25,369 nucleotides of DNA from a virus, in IMG/VR virus record IMGVR_UViG_3300017963_002090, positions 1 to 25,369 of that record, one strand, 5' to 3'. This document shows, in pieces, positions 14,296 to 21,501 of this stretch. Below the pieces are notes generated by a model that was given only the letters and a program-made list of their open reading frames with translations, made no database searches and was not told where the DNA came from. Position 1 is the first letter of the stretch. Each line of letters starts with the position of its first letter. The position numbers were made by a program, and so were the translations under genes.

Positions 14296-15693
14296 ATGGC
14301 ACTCAGGCACCCTGTTGTGATCACCCCGCTGGAAGAAGATCTGAAGAGGATCGGTCTCCTACGGGAGCAAGACGATGAAGAGCCCGCCCCCGAGCCCGAT
14401 CCCGAGGGCGGCTACGCCGAGATGGGCGACGAGACTCCGGAAGACGAGCCGGACAAGCCCATGGGTGAGCAGGCTGATGACGAAGAGCCTGCGCCTGAGC
14501 CTGACCCCGAGGGCGGCTATGCCACCGAGGAAGAGGGAGAGGACGACGAGGACGACGACGAGGACGCCGCCGTGGAGGCCATCGGCACGTTGGCGGGCCA
14601 CTTCCTCGCGCAGCATCAGGCGATCGGCCCGAAGCCTGCCGGCGCCGTGGCTGAGGGCAAGCCCGCGCAGCGCGGTCGCCCCCTGCACGAGTCCAAGGCG
14701 CAGAGGGTGCAGCGTCTCGCGACGGGCAACCTGTTCGGTGGTTCTCCGAAGCGCGCTCCCGAGCCCACCAATCGGGTGACGGCTCTGCTGGAGGAAGTTT
14801 CCGACATCGTCGGTGACATCCACCGCTCTCGCAAGGAGGAGCAGATCAAGGGCTTCGCGAACATCGCCGTGATTGCCGACACGCTGGCCTCGCGGTTCAG
14901 TGATTGGGGCATGGCGCTGAGCGAGGGCAACCTCTACCGCGTCGGCGCCATGATGAAGAAGCTCTCCGAGCAGTCGGCCGACATGGCCGTCAAGCTCGAC
15001 ACTCCTCCGGGTGAAGAAGACCCCGAGATGGAGATGGACGAGCCTCCGATGGACGACGAGCCCGAAGATGCCGCCGCCATGGAGCAGGAAGGTGGCGACG
15101 ACGCGAAGGTCGATGAGCTGTTCAAGAAGTTCATGGCCAAGCTGCTCGACGCGCTGCAGCTCTACAACGACGTGACCGGCAAGTCCGAGAGCGACGAAGA
15201 GCTTCCTGGCGACGACAAGGAAGACAGCGTGGACGACGCCGACATGGACGACGACGATGACGCGGCCGAGAACGACCCCGAGATCGACGACGCCGACATG
15301 GGCGAGATGGACGACGAGCCCGCGCTCGACGACGAGCCCGACGACCCCGACATGGAGTCCGGCGAGATCCCTCCGGGCATCAAGACCTCCGAGACCGACC
15401 CTGAGGGGGACGATGACGAGGACGAAGAACCCATGGGCGAGCAGGAAGGCGATGACGAGGAAGGCGATGACGAGGGAGGCGACGAGAAGGACCCTCCCTA
15501 CGGCGTGGGTGCCGAGGAGTCAGCCATTTCCGAGGCCCGCAAGCGCCTGACGGCGATGAAGAAGAAGCTCACGGCCAAGAAGAAGGGCAAAGGCAAGAAG
15601 GTCCTGAAGGGTGGCAAGGGCAAGCTGCAGGACGGACTCCCTTTCGTGCACACGACGAAGGGCAAGCCGGGGGCGAAGAAGAAGAGGAAGTAG
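14296..15693 (+). CDS. highly acidic prohead core-like protein
   Basis: ATG 14296 follows AGGAG (14284-14288), which overlaps the previous stop. The 465-residue protein alternates two acidic low-complexity regions (~25-95 and ~235-390, dominated by Asp, Glu, Pro, Met) with a helical domain (~125-230, with NRVTALLEEVSDIVGDIH and FANIAVIADTLASRF), and ends in a strongly basic tail (KKKLTAKKKGKGKK ... AKKKRK). A 16-residue acidic motif occurs twice in identical form. The acidic composition and position between portal and protease resemble T4 gp67/gp68 prohead core components that the protease destroys during maturation. The basic tail could contact DNA or the shell. Assignment is by composition and position. 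Confidence 0.65.
   Translation: MALRHPVVITPLEEDLKRIGLLREQDDEEPAPEPDPEGGYAEMGDETPEDEPDKPMGEQADDEEPAPEPDPEGGYATEEEGEDDEDDDEDAAVEAIGTLAGHFLAQHQAIGPKPAGAVAEGKPAQRGRPLHESKAQRVQRLATGNLFGGSPKRAPEPTNRVTALLEEVSDIVGDIHRSRKEEQIKGFANIAVIADTLASRFSDWGMALSEGNLYRVGAMMKKLSEQSADMAVKLDTPPGEEDPEMEMDEPPMDDEPEDAAAMEQEGGDDAKVDELFKKFMAKLLDALQLYNDVTGKSESDEELPGDDKEDSVDDADMDDDDDAAENDPEIDDADMGEMDDEPALDDEPDDPDMESGEIPPGIKTSETDPEGDDDEDEEPMGEQEGDDEEGDDEGGDEKDPPYGVGAEESAISEARKRLTAMKKKLTAKKKGKGKKVLKGGKGKLQDGLPFVHTTKGKPGAKKKRK
14371..14523 (+). repeat. duplicated 48-bp coding motif, diverged only synonymously
   Basis: Copies at 14371-14418 and 14476-14523 both encode DDEEPAPEPDPEGGYA. They differ at eight positions, all third codon positions and all synonymous (codons 1, 2, 5, 6, 7, 9, 10, 15). 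Identical peptide with drifted DNA indicates an older duplication kept by selection on the peptide. Confidence 0.9.
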
Positions 15694-15875
15694 ATGAAGC
15701 CTGGCGTGCTCGCCGGACTGCGTACCGGTCGGGCCGCCTGGAGCTGATAGGCTTCGAGAAGGACGTCAAAGATCCGCCGAACAAGAGGAAGCACCGACTG
15801 ACCAAGGGACTGAGGAACCGCTCCGCGATTTGGGCCACCCCTTTCCGGAGCAACTTTCGCTGGCGAGTTCACTGA
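15693..15875 (+). other. open frame without a standard start; possible basic core protein or frameshift extension
   Basis: Between the acidic core gene and the protease, the frame starting at 15693 is open to TGA 15873-15875 and reads ~60 residues, basic and plausible (GRLELIGFEKDVKDPPNKRK, then LTKGLRNRS). Third positions are clearly GC-rich and second positions not, as in real genes here. Its stop overlaps the protease start (TGATG), the usual sign of translational coupling. But the frame has no ATG, GTG or TTG; only CTG codons at 15738 and 15744. It lies in the -1 frame relative to the acidic gene, so a frameshift or a sequence indel near 15675-15693 could join them. A separate ATG at 15694 gives only 17 residues. 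In T4 a small basic core protein (gp68) sits at this place. Confidence 0.35.
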
Positions 15876-17485
15876 TGCGCATCGAGCTGACAGAAGAAGC
15901 ACAACCCGGACCGGGCCAGACGTGGCTGGTGGACTCCCTTCCCATCGCTCTCCAATTGGTGGAAGATGGCACGGACGGCGGCCGAGTCGTCGTCCGTGGG
16001 GAGTTTGCCAGGTCGGGTCAGGCGACCGAGAACAAGCGCATCTACCCCGAGTCGTTGTGGGAGAGGGAGGTTCGACGTCTCGCTCCCATGATGACGGAGA
16101 AGAAGCTCTTCGGTGAGTTGGACCACCCCAACGACGGGCGGACCCAACTCACTCGGGTGTCTCACATCGTTACCGGGATGTCGATCACCGACTCCGGGCA
16201 CGTGATGGGGGAGGCTGAGGTTCTTGACACTGCGCGTGGCAAGGATCTCAAAGCGATGCTGAAGGCTGGCTGCAAGGTCGGTGTCAGCTCTCGGGGCTAC
16301 GGATCCACGCGCACCAACGACAAGGGCGAGGAAGTGGTCCAGGAAGACTACAACCTCGTGACTTTCGATTTCGTTGCCGAACCGGCAGACAGCACTGCGT
16401 ACCCTGACGTATTCAGCGAGGACAAGGAGACGGGCATGGGCACTCAAGCTCAGAGGGAAGACGACCAGGCCAAGGCCAAGGCATTCGCTGCCAAGGTGGA
16501 GCAGGAAGCGCAGGCGCAAGCCGGGGCTGAGGACTTGAAGAGGCAGTTCGAGCAGGACATCCTGGCGAATCTCGGCAAACTCTCCGCGGAGCAGCGAGAG
16601 AAGATCAAGTCCGAGATGATGTCGGACCCGGCGGTGGCCGGGGCGAAGGACGTCGTCGAGAAGATCATTGGCTTGCTGAAGCCTTTCCTCTCCGAGAAGT
16701 GTGAGGGGGAGGACGGCGACGACGAAGAAGGCGGCGAGGAGATCGAGTCCCTTCGGAAGCAGGTCAAGGAGCAGGAGCTGAAGCTCGCCGAGGCACATCA
16801 GGAGATCGAGCAGCTGTCGGGCCTGGCGCGCGAGGCGGGATACAAGTTCTACCTGGAGAGGGCGCTGTCGGAGAACCCGGACCGCCCCCTGGTGATGAAG
16901 CTCATCGGCGATCTCAAGCAGTACGAGAACGCGGACGCGCTGAAGTCGAAGCTGGAGGGCATCCTCGGCGAGATGAAGGCGCGACGCGAGGAAGAGGCTG
17001 CCAGGCAAGCCGAGGTCGAGCAGCGGGAAGAGGAGATCCGCAAGGCTGCCGAGGCAGAGCGGAGCCGGTCGCAGCAGGTGGAGTCCGAGCTGAAGGACAA
17101 CGTCAACAAGCTGACCGAGGCGCTGGAGAAGGCGTTGGAGGCGAACAAGGTCATGGGCCTTCAGCTCTACGCCGAGCAGCGCTTGGCCGGGCATCCTCAG
17201 AAGAAGACCATCATGCGTCTGGTCGAAGCCGCGGGGGCTGAGACCAAAGATCAGGTGGAAGAGATCATTGCAGAGAACCGCGAGGTCCCCCGCGACACCG
17301 ACGACTTGGAGTCCATTCGGGCTCGGGTGCGTCGTGTGACGCAAGGCGGGCGCGGCTCTACCCCCGCAGAGGAAGAGACTCCTAGGCCGGCCGCGCGTCG
17401 TGCACTGCAGGAGGACAACTACAACGGGCTCGGGGTGGACATCAGCACTCTGCAGCAGCTTTCGGGCATGCGTAGGGACAACTGA
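15875..17485 (+). CDS. prohead protease fused to scaffold domain
   Basis: ATG 15875 is preferred over an upstream TTG at 15830: it overlaps TGA (TGATG) and begins the conserved domain. Residues ~1-185 are a T4 gp21-like (MEROPS S80) prohead peptidase: NKRIYPESLW, GELDHP with H84, SHIVTGM, AEVLDTARGKDLKAML, KVGVSSRGYGS with S138-S139, and FDFVAEPADS with D165. His and Ser lie very near the positions I recall for T4 gp21 (H85, S140). Residues ~190-460 are long charged coiled coils with an acidic patch (EGEDGDDEEGGEE), typical of a gp22-type scaffold, and the end (PRPAARRALQEDNY ... QLSGMRRDN) is basic. A single fused gene would supply both protease and inner scaffold, with LxE-like sites for self-cleavage. 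It lies just before the capsid gene. Confidence 0.9.
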   Translation: MRIELTEEAQPGPGQTWLVDSLPIALQLVEDGTDGGRVVVRGEFARSGQATENKRIYPESLWEREVRRLAPMMTEKKLFGELDHPNDGRTQLTRVSHIVTGMSITDSGHVMGEAEVLDTARGKDLKAMLKAGCKVGVSSRGYGSTRTNDKGEEVVQEDYNLVTFDFVAEPADSTAYPDVFSEDKETGMGTQAQREDDQAKAKAFAAKVEQEAQAQAGAEDLKRQFEQDILANLGKLSAEQREKIKSEMMSDPAVAGAKDVVEKIIGLLKPFLSEKCEGEDGDDEEGGEEIESLRKQVKEQELKLAEAHQEIEQLSGLAREAGYKFYLERALSENPDRPLVMKLIGDLKQYENADALKSKLEGILGEMKARREEEAARQAEVEQREEEIRKAAEAERSRSQQVESELKDNVNKLTEALEKALEANKVMGLQLYAEQRLAGHPQKKTIMRLVEAAGAETKDQVEEIIAENREVPRDTDDLESIRARVRRVTQGGRGSTPAEEETPRPAARRALQEDNYNGLGVDISTLQQLSGMRRDN

Positions 17486-17533
17486 GGTCGACGGACGGGC
17501 ACAGCGAGAACGAGAGATACCAAGGAGATAACA

Positions 17534-19033
17534 ATGGGCACCGAAGCTCGACAGATCCTCAACGAAGACGCGCGGCGAACCGTGGCCGACAAGAGCTACG
17601 TCGGCGCGCTGGTACGGAAGTGGCGGGAGTTCCTGGAGGGACTTCCGGAGCGCACCGAGCAAGACCGCTACACGCTCGGCGTCACGGCCGTTCTCATGGA
17701 GAACGAGTCGCAGTACCTGCAGAACCTCAACGAAGAGACGCGGACGGTCAACGTCGGCAGCTTCACGAAGTTCATCTTTCCGGTTCTGCGCCGCGTTTTC
17801 CCGAACCTGATCGCCAACGAGATCGTCTCGGTTCAGCCGATGACGGCTCCGGTCGGTGCGGTCTTCTTCCTGGACTACGTCTACGGCACCACCAAGGGTG
17901 CGACGACGGCCGGCAACCTCTTCCCCCGCGATTTCGATCGCGACTACTCCTCGGAGTACATCAACGGGGAGGCGCTGGTCACCGGCGACGCCACCAACTA
18001 CGGTGGTGGTGGAACCGCTCTGACGGCGACCCTGGCGTTCACGCCGGTTCGTCCGCTGGATGCCTCTCGGGGCTACAGCGTGGTCGTCAGCGAGATCAAC
18101 GCGACCACGGGCGCGGTCGTTCAGACGGCGACCGATGACGGCGCGGGTGGCTTCACCGGTGCGGTCTCGGCCGGAACGATCAACTACTCGAACGGCGCCA
18201 TCACCGGCTTCCTGTTCACCAACCCGCCCGCCACGGGCAATCAGGTCAAGGCGTACTACTACTACGACGGCGAGCTGAACACCCAGGTTCCGCAGATCAA
18301 CCTGGATGTCAAGAAGGCTCCCGTCGAGGCAGTGCCGCGGCGTCTGAAGGCTCTGTGGTCCGCCGAGGCCGCGGAAGACCTCCGCGCTTTCCACGGCGTC
18401 GATGCCGAGACCGAGATGGTCTCCGCCATCGCGCAGGAGATCGCACTGGAGATCGACCGCGAGATCATCCAGCAGCTGTTCGCGTCCTCCACAGGCACGA
18501 CCGGCACGTTCGACCGGGTTCCCCCGGCCGGCATCAACGAGCTGGATCACCTGCGGGCGCTGATCACCACGATCAGCACCGTGTCCAACCTCATCCACAA
18601 GAAGACGCTGCGCGCGCCGGCCAACTGGATCGTCACCTCCCCCGAGGTCTCGGCCCTGCTGACCCAGCTCACCACGCACGGCGACTTCCGACCGCTGTGG
18701 GTCTCGGGCGGCGAGAGCCCCTACGGCCCGGTGGACGCACCGCGTCCGCTCACGCAGCACGGGCAGTTCTCGATCTACAAGGTCGGGACGCTCATGAACA
18801 AGTGGCTCGTGTACGAGGATCCATTCTTCACCTCTGACCAGATGCTCATCGGCCTGAAGGGCGCGAGCTACCTGGACAGCGGTTTCGTGTGGGCTCCCTA
18901 CATCCCGCTGCAGGTCACCCCGACCTTCCTCGATCCGAACGACTTCTCGTTCCGCAAGGGTCTCCGCACGCGCTACGCGTCGAAGATGCTGCGCAGCGAG
19001 TTCTACGGATCCGTCAGGATTCAGAACCTCTGA
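17534..19033 (+). CDS. major capsid protein (T4 gp23-like)
   Basis: ATG 17534 has one of the best ribosome sites in the window (AAGGAG 17522-17527, six bases away), fitting the most abundant virion protein. The 499-residue protein has an N-terminal helical arm with possible cleavage sites (QILNE at ~8-11, QNLNE at ~62-66), then VNVGSFTKFIFPVLRRVFPN, PMTAPVGAVFFLDYVYG, and in the C-terminal half AEAAEDLRAFHGVDAETEM, a block ending ANWIVTSPEVSALL, and PYIPLQVTPTFLDPNDFSF, all in the order of the gp23/HK97 fold. Residues ~146-248 are a Thr/Gly/Asp-rich beta insertion resembling an Ig-like surface domain, common in decorated capsids. It ends 26 bases before a strong terminator. Confidence 0.95.
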   Translation: MGTEARQILNEDARRTVADKSYVGALVRKWREFLEGLPERTEQDRYTLGVTAVLMENESQYLQNLNEETRTVNVGSFTKFIFPVLRRVFPNLIANEIVSVQPMTAPVGAVFFLDYVYGTTKGATTAGNLFPRDFDRDYSSEYINGEALVTGDATNYGGGGTALTATLAFTPVRPLDASRGYSVVVSEINATTGAVVQTATDDGAGGFTGAVSAGTINYSNGAITGFLFTNPPATGNQVKAYYYYDGELNTQVPQINLDVKKAPVEAVPRRLKALWSAEAAEDLRAFHGVDAETEMVSAIAQEIALEIDREIIQQLFASSTGTTGTFDRVPPAGINELDHLRALITTISTVSNLIHKKTLRAPANWIVTSPEVSALLTQLTTHGDFRPLWVSGGESPYGPVDAPRPLTQHGQFSIYKVGTLMNKWLVYEDPFFTSDQMLIGLKGASYLDSGFVWAPYIPLQVTPTFLDPNDFSFRKGLRTRYASKMLRSEFYGSVRIQNL

Positions 19034-19059
19034 GTCCCCTTCCTCGTTCTCGCCGCAAG

Positions 19060-19100
19060 GCCCCTCATCCCCGCTGCGGGGTGGGGGGCTTTGTGTTATT
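19060..19100 (+). terminator. rho-independent terminator after capsid gene
   Basis: A GC-rich hairpin with arms GCCCCTCATCCCCG (19060-19073) and CGGGGTGGGGGGC (19077-19089), a CTG loop and one bulged T, is followed by TTTGTGTTATT. Stem strength and the T-rich tail 26 bases after the capsid stop make this a convincing intrinsic terminator. It would separate the head operon from the neck/tail operon or attenuate read-through. Confidence 0.85.
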
Positions 19101-19104
19101 CATG

Positions 19105-19126
19105 CATACGTCCATGTGGACGTATG
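19105..19126. promoter_or_regulatory. 22-bp perfect inverted repeat, operator-like
   Basis: CATACGTCCA (19105-19114) and TGGACGTATG (19117-19126) are perfect inverted copies separated by TG. The outer sequence continues the symmetry (ATTCAT at 19099-19104 against ATGAAT at 19124-19129) if three bases are bulged. It sits directly after the terminator and 16 bases before the next gene's start, and contains the in-frame ATG 19128 at its edge. It could bind a dimeric regulator, or fold in RNA as a second hairpin. No -35/-10 pair is clear nearby. Confidence 0.65.
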
Positions 19127-19142
19127 AATGGACGGAGGGACC

Positions 19143-19529
19143 ATGAAAGGCGCAGCGCTGCAGATCGAAAGCGAGCTGGCTAGTTTGGGAATGGACGACG
19201 AGGAGCCGCCGGTGGAGCCGGATATTCCGCCCGAGGCCGCGGACGAGCCTGTAGGGGTAGACGACCCCGCAGACGAGCCGGACGACACCGACCGCGAGCA
19301 CGCCGCCAAGACGGCTCAGGCCCTAGCGCGAGCTGTCGATCAGATGGCCGCGTCGTTCGAACAGGTGCGGCAGGCCGCCCACGCGCTCTGTGAGGCGCTG
19401 GAGCCTCGGCCGAACGCCCTGGTGGAAGAGGATGCCGATGCGGGGGAGGACCCCGAGGTCTCGGTCACAGTGGACGGTGGTGAGCAAGAGAAGGACGGTG
19501 AGGAAGATGATGGCGAGGAAGCGGTTTAG
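19143..19529 (+). CDS. acidic hypothetical protein, 128 aa
   Basis: ATG 19143 has GGAGGG at 19134-19139; the in-frame ATG 19128 lies at the edge of the palindrome and lacks a ribosome site. The protein has two acidic, Pro-rich disordered stretches (DDEEPPVEPDIPPEAADEP and the C-terminal EQEKDGEEDDGEEAV) around a helical segment (~48-85, TAQALARAVDQMAASFEQV). One Cys. No family is recognised. It is the first gene after the terminator and palindrome. The overall plan of a short helix between acidic tails resembles head accessory or chaperone-like proteins; the role is unknown. It overlaps the next gene by 20 bases. Confidence 0.7.
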   Translation: MKGAALQIESELASLGMDDEEPPVEPDIPPEAADEPVGVDDPADEPDDTDREHAAKTAQALARAVDQMAASFEQVRQAAHALCEALEPRPNALVEEDADAGEDPEVSVTVDGGEQEKDGEEDDGEEAV

Positions 19530-19944
19530 GTTCCGGAAGCGCGCGGACAAGGATCTCGTGTTCCTTCCCGGCGTGGGGCGGGTAGCCCCAGGTCAGATCT
19601 TGGAAGGCCCCGAGTTCAAGCAGTTCTGCCCCGAGCTGCTGGAGAGGATCGAAGACCCCGGCGACAACGGGGCCGCTAAGGCCCCTGAGAGCCCCGTGAA
19701 GGCCGCCGAGGAGATCAAGGAGCCCGAGCCCCCTCGGGAGCCAGAAGTGGCTTCTGAGCCCCCACCAGCCCCCGTAGGACCCTCCGTGGTGGAGTCCCCC
19801 GAGGATTTCGAGGAGCCGGAGCCTGTGGGGGAGGTTGAGGAGCAGTCAGATCTCTCCGAGTCCGCGGAGTCCGAGACTGCAGGTCAGACCTCGGCTAAAA
19901 TGAAGAGGCGAGCTGCAGCTCGCAGGAAGCGGAGGACGACATGA
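19510..19944 (+). CDS. small structural-type protein with disordered tail, 144 aa
   Basis: ATG 19510 is preferred to ATG 19507 because GAGG (19500-19503) is six bases away; the two differ by one Met. Residues 1-45 form a compact module (RFRFRKRADKDLVFLPGVGR, then VAPGQILEGPEF ... CPELLERIED), a strand-turn-helix pattern seen in small proteins near phage capsid genes. The rest is a Glu/Pro-rich disordered tail ending in a basic cluster (MKRRAAARRKRRTT). It may be a head decoration or connector accessory; I recognise no named family. Its end overlaps the zinc-ribbon gene by 4 bases. Confidence 0.7.
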   Translation: MARKRFRFRKRADKDLVFLPGVGRVAPGQILEGPEFKQFCPELLERIEDPGDNGAAKAPESPVKAAEEIKEPEPPREPEVASEPPPAPVGPSVVESPEDFEEPEPVGEVEEQSDLSESAESETAGQTSAKMKRRAAARRKRRTT

Positions 19945-20111
19945 ACTGTCCCAAGTGCAACGCTCCAGGGCTTCTGGTCGAAGCGTCTCCGGACGGCAAG
20001 ACCCAGAAGATCAGGTGCCAGAAGTGCGGTTTCACCGAGGTGAAGGATCATCAGGGCAGGAAGCTGCTCACCGAGGTAGTTCCTCACCCCCAGACGCCGA
20101 TCTACGGCTGA
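19941..20111 (+). CDS. zinc-ribbon protein, 56 aa
   Basis: ATG 19941 overlaps the upstream TGA (ATGA), and the frame ends at TGA 20109-20111. The 56 residues begin MNCPKCNAPG and contain IRCQKCGF, giving a C3xxC6 ... C26xxC29 zinc ribbon like those of transcription and RNA-binding factors; the C-terminus is PHPQTPIYG. Spacing of the two CxxC knuckles is ideal for one zinc ion. Its role in a virion operon is unknown; a regulator of late genes or a small structural zinc protein are both possible. Confidence 0.85.
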   Translation: MNCPKCNAPGLLVEASPDGKTQKIRCQKCGFTEVKDHQGRKLLTEVVPHPQTPIYG

Positions 20112-20121
20112 GGTGTGACCA

Positions 20122-20868
20122 ATGACGGCGGAGAATCCAGCGTTCAAGTCCCAGACCAAGGACAAAGAGGCTCTTGGGAAGTGGATTCTCCGTCGCCTTG
20201 GCGCGCCCATCTGGAAGGTCGAGCTGACACAGGAGCACATCGACGACGCCATTGAGGACGCGAAGAGATGGTTCGCCGAGAAGAAGGGGCTACTCAAGCT
20301 CGGCTCCCTCGATGTGGTGAGTGGGCAGCCTTGCTACCCGCTTCCCGACGAAGTGGACTTCATCATCGACGTGGCCTTCGAGCAGTCGCCTTCGGACATG
20401 GGAAGTATCTTCTCTCCCTTTCTGCTGATGGAGGAAGAGATCCCCTACGATGTGTTTGCGGCTCCGCAGAGCCTCGGTCTCTACTCGACCTACGTTCAGT
20501 CCCTATCGTACATCGAGATGGCGCAGCGTATCACCGGGTCGGAGATGGAGTGGTGGCAGCAGAACCGTCATCTCTACGTTGCCCCCACCCCGGCGAACAG
20601 CAAGAAGATCATCTACGTGTACAAGACCTCCGTGTTTGCTATCGACCAGCTGTCGGAGCGCGACCACAACTTCATCAAGAAGTACGCGCTGGCGTGCGCC
20701 AAGCGGGACCTCGGTCGCATCCGTTCCAAGTACGATGGGTTTCAGGGGGCGCAGGGGCAGCAGTCGATGGATGGATCTGTGCTTCTAGACGAGGCACGAG
20801 ACGCCATCGAGAAGTTGGATGAAGAGATCATCCTCGCTGGCTATCCAATGCTTTTTCTCACTGGCTGA
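20122..20868 (+). CDS. neck / head-completion-type protein, 248 aa
   Basis: ATG 20122 with GAGGTG six bases upstream, ten bases after the zinc-ribbon gene. The start is followed by the pattern ALGKWILRRLGAPIWKVELT then EHIDDAIEDAKRWF, which I know from structural proteins downstream of capsid genes in large myoviruses, where they act as neck or head-completion proteins. The middle is beta-rich (PCYPLPDEVDFIIDVAF; RHLYVAPTPANSKKIIYVYK) and the end is helical (YALACAKRDLGRIRSKYDGF). Likely joins the portal-plugged head to the tail. Family naming is from memory of this pattern, so the function is probable, not certain. Confidence 0.65.
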   Translation: MTAENPAFKSQTKDKEALGKWILRRLGAPIWKVELTQEHIDDAIEDAKRWFAEKKGLLKLGSLDVVSGQPCYPLPDEVDFIIDVAFEQSPSDMGSIFSPFLLMEEEIPYDVFAAPQSLGLYSTYVQSLSYIEMAQRITGSEMEWWQQNRHLYVAPTPANSKKIIYVYKTSVFAIDQLSERDHNFIKKYALACAKRDLGRIRSKYDGFQGAQGQQSMDGSVLLDEARDAIEKLDEEIILAGYPMLFLTG

Positions 20869-20897
20869 ACTTTCAAAAGCATGGGATGACCTAGGTA

Positions 20898-21485
20898 ATG
20901 GCCATCAACACCAGCAAGAAGGTAGAGCCCATCCGTCTCGACACGAGGCGGAAGGTAGAGCCCGCTGGTGAGTTCGACCTAGAGAGCGAGAACGACGAGC
21001 TACAGTCGATTTGGGCTCAGGAGCAGGTGCAGGGTGGAGGGACAACGGTAGACTATTGGGGGGAGGATCTACAGGGCTCCACATTGGATCCTGTCTACAA
21101 CGAGCCCTCCGAGCGGAACTGGTTTGGGCCGTACCGTTTCAAGGCTTTCGTGGAGTTTCCTCCACAGACTTTCGAGGTTCGCGAAGAGGGGAATGCGATC
21201 TCTTGGGAAGCTATGATGTGGATTCCTCGGCGCGCCGTAGAGGACGCCGAAATGCCAGCGTCTCCCAAGGAGGGGGATGTCGTGAGGATCTGGCAGATAC
21301 CTCACTTCGACAACTTCTCTCAGGGGGCGGACACGAACATTCCGGGGGCCGGTTACTATTTCGATGTGATCGGGGTGGAAGAGGACGGACATGTGCACGA
21401 CAACGCCGAGTTCACCGGGTTCTCGTGCACCATCAAGCGGCGCACGTGGTTCACTCCAGAGCGTCGTGTGTTGAACGAGACGTAG
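20898..21485 (+). CDS. putative neck / head-closure protein, 195 aa
   Basis: ATG 20898 is preceded by CTAGGTA, a weak ribosome site. The N-terminal ~55 residues are charged and probably flexible; the rest is beta-rich with aromatic residues: RNWFGPYRFKAFVEFPP, AISWEAMMWIPRRAV, EGDVVRIWQIPHFDNF, GAGYYFDVIGVEEDGHVHD. A beta-barrel with GDVVRIW-type strand next to the neck-like protein suggests a head-closure or tail-connector ring component. I do not recognise a named family; the function is inferred from fold impression and neighbours. Confidence 0.6.
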   Translation: MAINTSKKVEPIRLDTRRKVEPAGEFDLESENDELQSIWAQEQVQGGGTTVDYWGEDLQGSTLDPVYNEPSERNWFGPYRFKAFVEFPPQTFEVREEGNAISWEAMMWIPRRAVEDAEMPASPKEGDVVRIWQIPHFDNFSQGADTNIPGAGYYFDVIGVEEDGHVHDNAEFTGFSCTIKRRTWFTPERRVLNET

Positions 21486-21501
21486 GCCAACTGAGGGGAC
21501 T

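Noticed and set aside
15694-15747. 17-codon frame starting ATG 15694 right after the acidic gene stop
   Set aside because: Very short, no ribosome site of its own and lower plausibility than the overlapping start-less frame ending at 15875.
16224-16229. Perfect TTGACA box inside the protease gene
   Set aside because: No TANNNT box at 16-18 bases downstream and the site is within a conserved coding motif (VLDTARGK).
15869-18760. Very long minus-strand open frame (963 codons)
   Set aside because: It lies opposite the protease-scaffold and capsid genes, whose conserved motifs are on the plus strand; GC-rich codon use removes stops in this antisense frame. Its translation is Leu/Arg/His-rich with no domain.
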